Source: a virus | IMG/VR virus record: IMGVR_UViG_3300042879_000585 | Span: 1-33,560 of that record | Direction: 5' to 3' (one strand) | Length of the DNA stretch: 33,560 bases | Shown here: positions 30,407 to 33,560 of the stretch, piece after piece | Numbering within the stretch: the stretch's first letter is position 1 | How the letters are laid out: each line of letters begins with the position of its first letter | Notes under the pieces: generated by a model | Told to the model about the DNA's origin: nothing | Database searches by the model: none | Seen by the model: the letters and a program-made list of their open reading frames with translations, nothing else | Made by a program: the position numbers and the translations under genes

Positions 30407-32742
30407 TGAATAGGATTATTTGCCCTTTCGGCAAGCTGTTTGGCTTGAATATCCGCTAGTTTAGCAGAGTTGTCAAGTATTTTACCAGAAGCTGAGATTT
30501 GATTCCTTTTCTGCTTCTCTTGGGCATCGAGCAGCATAGACGTTTCTTTTAGGTCAAGCTCGCGTTGCTTAAGGGCAATCTTGGCTGCCTCGCGGGTATC
30601 TTGGGATTGGATACGTTCGCCCGCCATCTGAAGCTCTTGTGCCTGTAACTGGAGCGTCTGTTGTTCGATGCTGGCCTGCTGCTGCTGCGGATTGCTGGCC
30701 GCCGAGATTTGCACAAGCTGGGTGGCGATTTGGGCTTGGACGTTTTCGTCTTGGATGGGCATACCCATCTGCTGGGCCAACTGCATAGCCTGGGCCACGA
30801 ACATCAAGACCTTGTGTTCAGCAATGTTAGCTGACAGCACCTGTTGGCCCAAAGCAATGGTCGGGTCGTTGGCGCCCTGCATTTGCGGGGCTTGCAGGAA
30901 GGCCGTCTTGACGGCGATGTGAGCGGCGTGGTTCTGGCCAAGCTGGGCCTTGATGGGTTTGCCTTTCATAGCCAATTGGATTTCGGTCAGGGGGTCGGCG
31001 CTCTTAGCTTCGGCTTCCGGGTTGGTCAGTAGCTTGTCGACGGACTCGGTGCCTAGCGCCACGTAGTAACGGCGTAAAGCTTCGCGCATGTCGTGGAATT
31101 GGGGGAACTGCTGGGCCACGTTCAATTCGATCTGCGCCTTGGCCACACGTTGTGATTCGGTCAGGGCGTTAGGGTCCGACGCGGGAATAACGTCAACAAC
31201 CTGCGGATCAAAGTCGGTACGCTGAACGTATTGGTTTTCGGCGCCCACCACAAAGTTGACGGTGTCTGGCAGGTTCTCGTAGTTCAGTTCCCCAATCAGC
31301 TTGAGGAATTCGCCCTGCGACTGATGAAGGCGCTTGTGGATGGAGGAGTAGAACCGCTGTGAAGCTTCAAGCAAAGCTAGGGTAGTTGCAGCCGGGCCGT
31401 AGTTTGTGCTGTTGGCCACGACCTCATCGGCGGAGTCAGCGAACTTCTGACCCGATTCCACCATGAACTTCAGAAGCGAGAAGAGCGTCTGGTTTGGTTC
31501 TTTGGAGGGAAGCGGCAAGAAAGCTTTCTGGAGTTCTTCGGGCGCGAGGTTTACGTCACGGAACTCGCCAAAGCCGAGCGGTGTCTCGGAGTCGGAGAAC
31601 TTGGCGTCTTGGGATTTGAAGCCCGCCGTCCAGTTAGCATACTGGCCCGAGTCGACAAGGGCGCGCAGGGCGGCACTGGAAGCAGCGGCCAAGTCACCGA
31701 TCAGGTGGACGTAGCCCAGCGAATAGATGCCAAAGGCCGGGATGAATTGGTCGATGGTGTACCACTGGCGCTTGACCATGGCGTCGTCGTCTTCACGCCA
31801 GTTGCGGCGGATCGAGTAGATGTTGCCAGTCTTGACATTGAAGTGAACGATGTAGGGCGCCATGCCGCCTTCGGGCAGCAGCGGGTCGTCGCCGTTCAGG
31901 TCGAGGTAGCAGTGGGACTCGCCCACCGTAAAGCCCTTGCGTTCAAGGGACATGTCGAAACCCTGGGCATTGGCAATGGCTTCCGTGATTTCGTTGGTGT
32001 CGAGGACTTCCTCGGAATCGTTTTCGGAAATGTCGCGGAAGGTTCCGGCCAAGATCAGGTTGTCCATCTTGCGGGTGGACAGTTCCATAACTTCGATATA
32101 TTCTTCGGCGTCCTTCAGGTGGGAGACGGAAGGATCGACGTAGAAGTTCTCGGCGTAGATGATGGTCGGATCAGGCGCGGCAGTTGTGCCGTTCCAGCCA
32201 GCCTTGCGGATGCCGATGCCCATGAAGCCCACGCGGAACAGGTTGCGTTCAAGGTCTGAGTAGAAGCCGGGCACCTGTTCGGTAAGCTGGTAGTTCATGT
32301 AGGTGCGGACGCGCTGGGCCACCTGCTCGCGGGGAGCATCGACGTAGCCACGGACTTTGGTGCGGACGGGACCGCGCGCGGGCCACAGTTCTTGGATGGC
32401 CTTGGCTTGGAACTTGACTACGTTCTCGATCAGCAGGGGGTGGACTGCCGTGCAGGCGCCTTCGACGTCACTGTTGCCTTCGCCGTCGGTGTTCAGGCCA
32501 AGCCACTTGATGCCCTGCTTGATCTTCTCTTCCCACTGCTGGCGGGAGTTCTTGATGTTTTGAAGGGCGTCTTGGCGGGCCGAGCCGATATCTGATAGGA
32601 TGGCGTCTTCCATGGGCAGGGCTAGGTTGGCGCCAAAGGACATGTCGACTTCCACGACTTCTTCGGGAACCTCGATTTCCAAGGTATCTTCCGAAAACTC
32701 AAATTCGATGTCGGGCGTAGCTTCTTCGAGATTATCGGACAT
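30403..32742 (-). CDS. portal protein (podovirus type)
   Basis: The portal forms the twelve-subunit ring through which DNA enters and leaves the capsid. These 779 residues are as long as the largest short-tail portals. An acidic N-terminus precedes SARQDALQNIKNSRQQWEEK, then FQAKAIQELWPARGPVRTKV and RVRTYMNYQLTEQVPGFYSD, a recognisable portal block. The central part has wing and stem elements (YAENFYVDPSVSHLKDAEE). The last 150 residues are Gln/Glu/Ala-rich helices (LQLQAQELQMAGERIQSQD), the barrel that projects into the head. It starts in an overlap with the terminase end and ends overlapping the next gene. Confidence 0.87.
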   Translation of the reverse strand: MSDNLEEATPDIEFEFSEDTLEIEVPEEVVEVDMSFGANLALPMEDAILSDIGSARQDALQNIKNSRQQWEEKIKQGIKWLGLNTDGEGNSDVEGACTAVHPLLIENVVKFQAKAIQELWPARGPVRTKVRGYVDAPREQVAQRVRTYMNYQLTEQVPGFYSDLERNLFRVGFMGIGIRKAGWNGTTAAPDPTIIYAENFYVDPSVSHLKDAEEYIEVMELSTRKMDNLILAGTFRDISENDSEEVLDTNEITEAIANAQGFDMSLERKGFTVGESHCYLDLNGDDPLLPEGGMAPYIVHFNVKTGNIYSIRRNWREDDDAMVKRQWYTIDQFIPAFGIYSLGYVHLIGDLAAASSAALRALVDSGQYANWTAGFKSQDAKFSDSETPLGFGEFRDVNLAPEELQKAFLPLPSKEPNQTLFSLLKFMVESGQKFADSADEVVANSTNYGPAATTLALLEASQRFYSSIHKRLHQSQGEFLKLIGELNYENLPDTVNFVVGAENQYVQRTDFDPQVVDVIPASDPNALTESQRVAKAQIELNVAQQFPQFHDMREALRRYYVALGTESVDKLLTNPEAEAKSADPLTEIQLAMKGKPIKAQLGQNHAAHIAVKTAFLQAPQMQGANDPTIALGQQVLSANIAEHKVLMFVAQAMQLAQQMGMPIQDENVQAQIATQLVQISAASNPQQQQASIEQQTLQLQAQELQMAGERIQSQDTREAAKIALKQRELDLKETSMLLDAQEKQKRNQISASGKILDNSAKLADIQAKQLAERANNPIQ
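30448..30476 (-). promoter_or_regulatory. candidate promoter for the small protein and GroES/scaffold genes
   Basis: On the - strand a perfect TTGACA (30471-30476) is followed after exactly 17 bases by GATATT (30448-30453, 4/6). It lies in the end of the portal gene, and transcripts would start about 35 bases before the ATG at 30406. It could drive co-chaperonin and scaffold expression separately from the portal. Confidence 0.4.
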
Positions 32743-33559
32743 GGGTCATCTGGCTCCAATAGCTTTTGAAAGATCGACGGCGGGAGAACTGCTCTGGTTG
32801 TGTTACCGTCTCTTGCGTTAGTTCGTAGCGGCGACGCAGATACAGCAGGGCCATGACCATGGTATCGACGGCGTCATCGTGCGCGCCCTTGGGAAACTCT
32901 AGGGCTTCCTGTAGGAGTTCGGCGGCGAACCGCTTCTTCAGGGGAAGCCAGACGCGCTGCCGTTCTACTATACCGCTGACGGCATGGGCACGGGCTACTT
33001 TATCACGATCTGGCTGAAAAGGCAATACGGGCAACTTGTTAAGGCGCAAGTCCTGCAAAAGAGATTGACCAGATGCTTTGTTTTCGATAATGATTCGGTC
33101 GGGTTTGTACTGGGCGTATTGCTCTTTGGCGGCTGCCCGTAGCTGAGGGAAGGACCAGCGACCCCGCACTTGGTTGAGGAGAATGGCGTTAGGCTCTTGA
33201 TATTCATAGCCTTTATCGTCAGTATATGTCAGATGGAAAATACCCCAGGTCTGGATAACTGAGAAGTCGGCCTTGGCTTTGGTGGAGAAGGCCGTGTCCA
33301 TGGTCTGAATAATTTCGTCACATTCGGGCGGGTCGTCATCTTCCCAGTCTTGGAAGTCGTCCTTGTTAAAGACGTTGCCATCCTCCCCGGTCGGGGTCTG
33401 CATGTACAGGGCGCCCCAATCTGCCCGTGACAGGCCCTCGCGCGTAGCGATAAGGTCATCCATGGTAATGAACTCGGGCCAGTAGGACTCGCCTTCGGGC
33501 AGCATGAGGTAGTCGGCTGAAGGCTTGTCAAGGATGGCAGGAATGGATATGACTTCCCA
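32732..33559 (-). CDS. terL: terminase large subunit, C-terminal part (cut by window edge)
   Basis: This fragment starts beyond the right edge, and 275 residues are visible. WEVISIPAILDKPSADY and GLSRADWGALYMQTPTGEDG are the link between the ATPase and nuclease domains. QTMDTAFSTKAKADFSVIQT has the first catalytic Asp of the RNase H-like nuclease, DRIIIENKASGQSLLQDL the second acidic site, and FPKGAHDDAVDTMVMALLY the last Asp pair. The ATPase half with the Walker motifs must lie outside the window. It packages DNA with the portal protein, which overlaps its end. The first visible ATG (33505) is internal, not the real start. Confidence 0.93.
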   Translation of the reverse strand, partial: WEVISIPAILDKPSADYLMLPEGESYWPEFITMDDLIATREGLSRADWGALYMQTPTGEDGNVFNKDDFQDWEDDDPPECDEIIQTMDTAFSTKAKADFSVIQTWGIFHLTYTDDKGYEYQEPNAILLNQVRGRWSFPQLRAAAKEQYAQYKPDRIIIENKASGQSLLQDLRLNKLPVLPFQPDRDKVARAHAVSGIVERQRVWLPLKKRFAAELLQEALEFPKGAHDDAVDTMVMALLYLRRRYELTQETVTQPEQFSRRRSFKSYWSQMTHVR

Positions 33560-33560
33560 C

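Noticed and set aside
1-33560. tRNA genes, CRISPR arrays, insertion sequences, integrase or attachment site
   Set aside because: No clover-leaf, regularly spaced repeat, transposase or recombinase motif was seen by eye. Gaps between genes are too short to hold most of these, and an attachment site cannot be judged without the flanks.

Overview
This window is most of a short-tailed (podovirus-like) double-stranded DNA phage genome, or the same from a prophage or metagenome contig. It has no ribosomal RNA, tRNA, CRISPR, integrase or host housekeeping genes. The host is most likely a Gram-negative bacterium. An alphaproteobacterium is my best guess, because the holin resembles the three-TM gene-transfer-agent family and two promoters look leaderless. 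That host call is inference only.

Layout. Bases 1-8708 are read on the + strand and 8705-33560 on the - strand. The two arms converge on stop codons that overlap each other. The left arm holds the end of an HNH endonuclease in a clearly AT-rich stretch (about 35% GC over bases 1-215, against about 58% just after it), a family A DNA polymerase lacking most of its exonuclease domain, a PD-(D/E)XK nuclease-like protein, dUTPase, a dATP/dGTP diphosphohydrolase-like protein and a calcineurin-like phosphoesterase. This is a replication and nucleotide-pool module. A near-consensus promoter at 4648-4676 then opens a second block: a small conserved basic protein, a membrane protein, a GTA-type holin and a GH108 endolysin. 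After these comes a run of overlapping, very basic Lys/Gly-rich small proteins carrying repeated x-G-G-x-V/I motifs.

The right arm, read from the right edge leftwards, is the morphogenesis operon: large terminase (cut by the window edge), portal, a small protein, a GroES-like co-chaperonin, scaffold, a conserved protein, a decoration-like protein, a Mu gpT-like major capsid protein, two beta-rich small proteins, two adaptor-like head-tail proteins, two tandem zinc-ribbon paralogues, a small membrane coiled-coil protein and a fibre-like protein. It continues with a large tail-nozzle/stabilisation-like protein, a 921-residue TolA-like virion protein, three probable ejection/internal virion proteins (336, 214 and 1634 residues) and two glycan-modification genes. 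One of those is a 714-residue glycosyltransferase / methyltransferase / MptE-like (DUF115) fusion.

Genes are packed tightly, mostly with ATGA or TAATG stop-start overlaps. No stretch longer than about 60 bases lacks a gene. Regulation visible in the sequence comprises several sigma70-like promoters with a 17-base spacer, two of them inside structural genes, and two UUCG-capped hairpins bracketing a gene just downstream of the major capsid gene. Points deserving most attention are the three-domain glycan enzyme, the phage GroES, the x-G-G-x-V/I protein cassette, the split polymerase beside an HNH gene, and the leaderless promoter geometry. All family assignments rest on motif reading, not on database searches.
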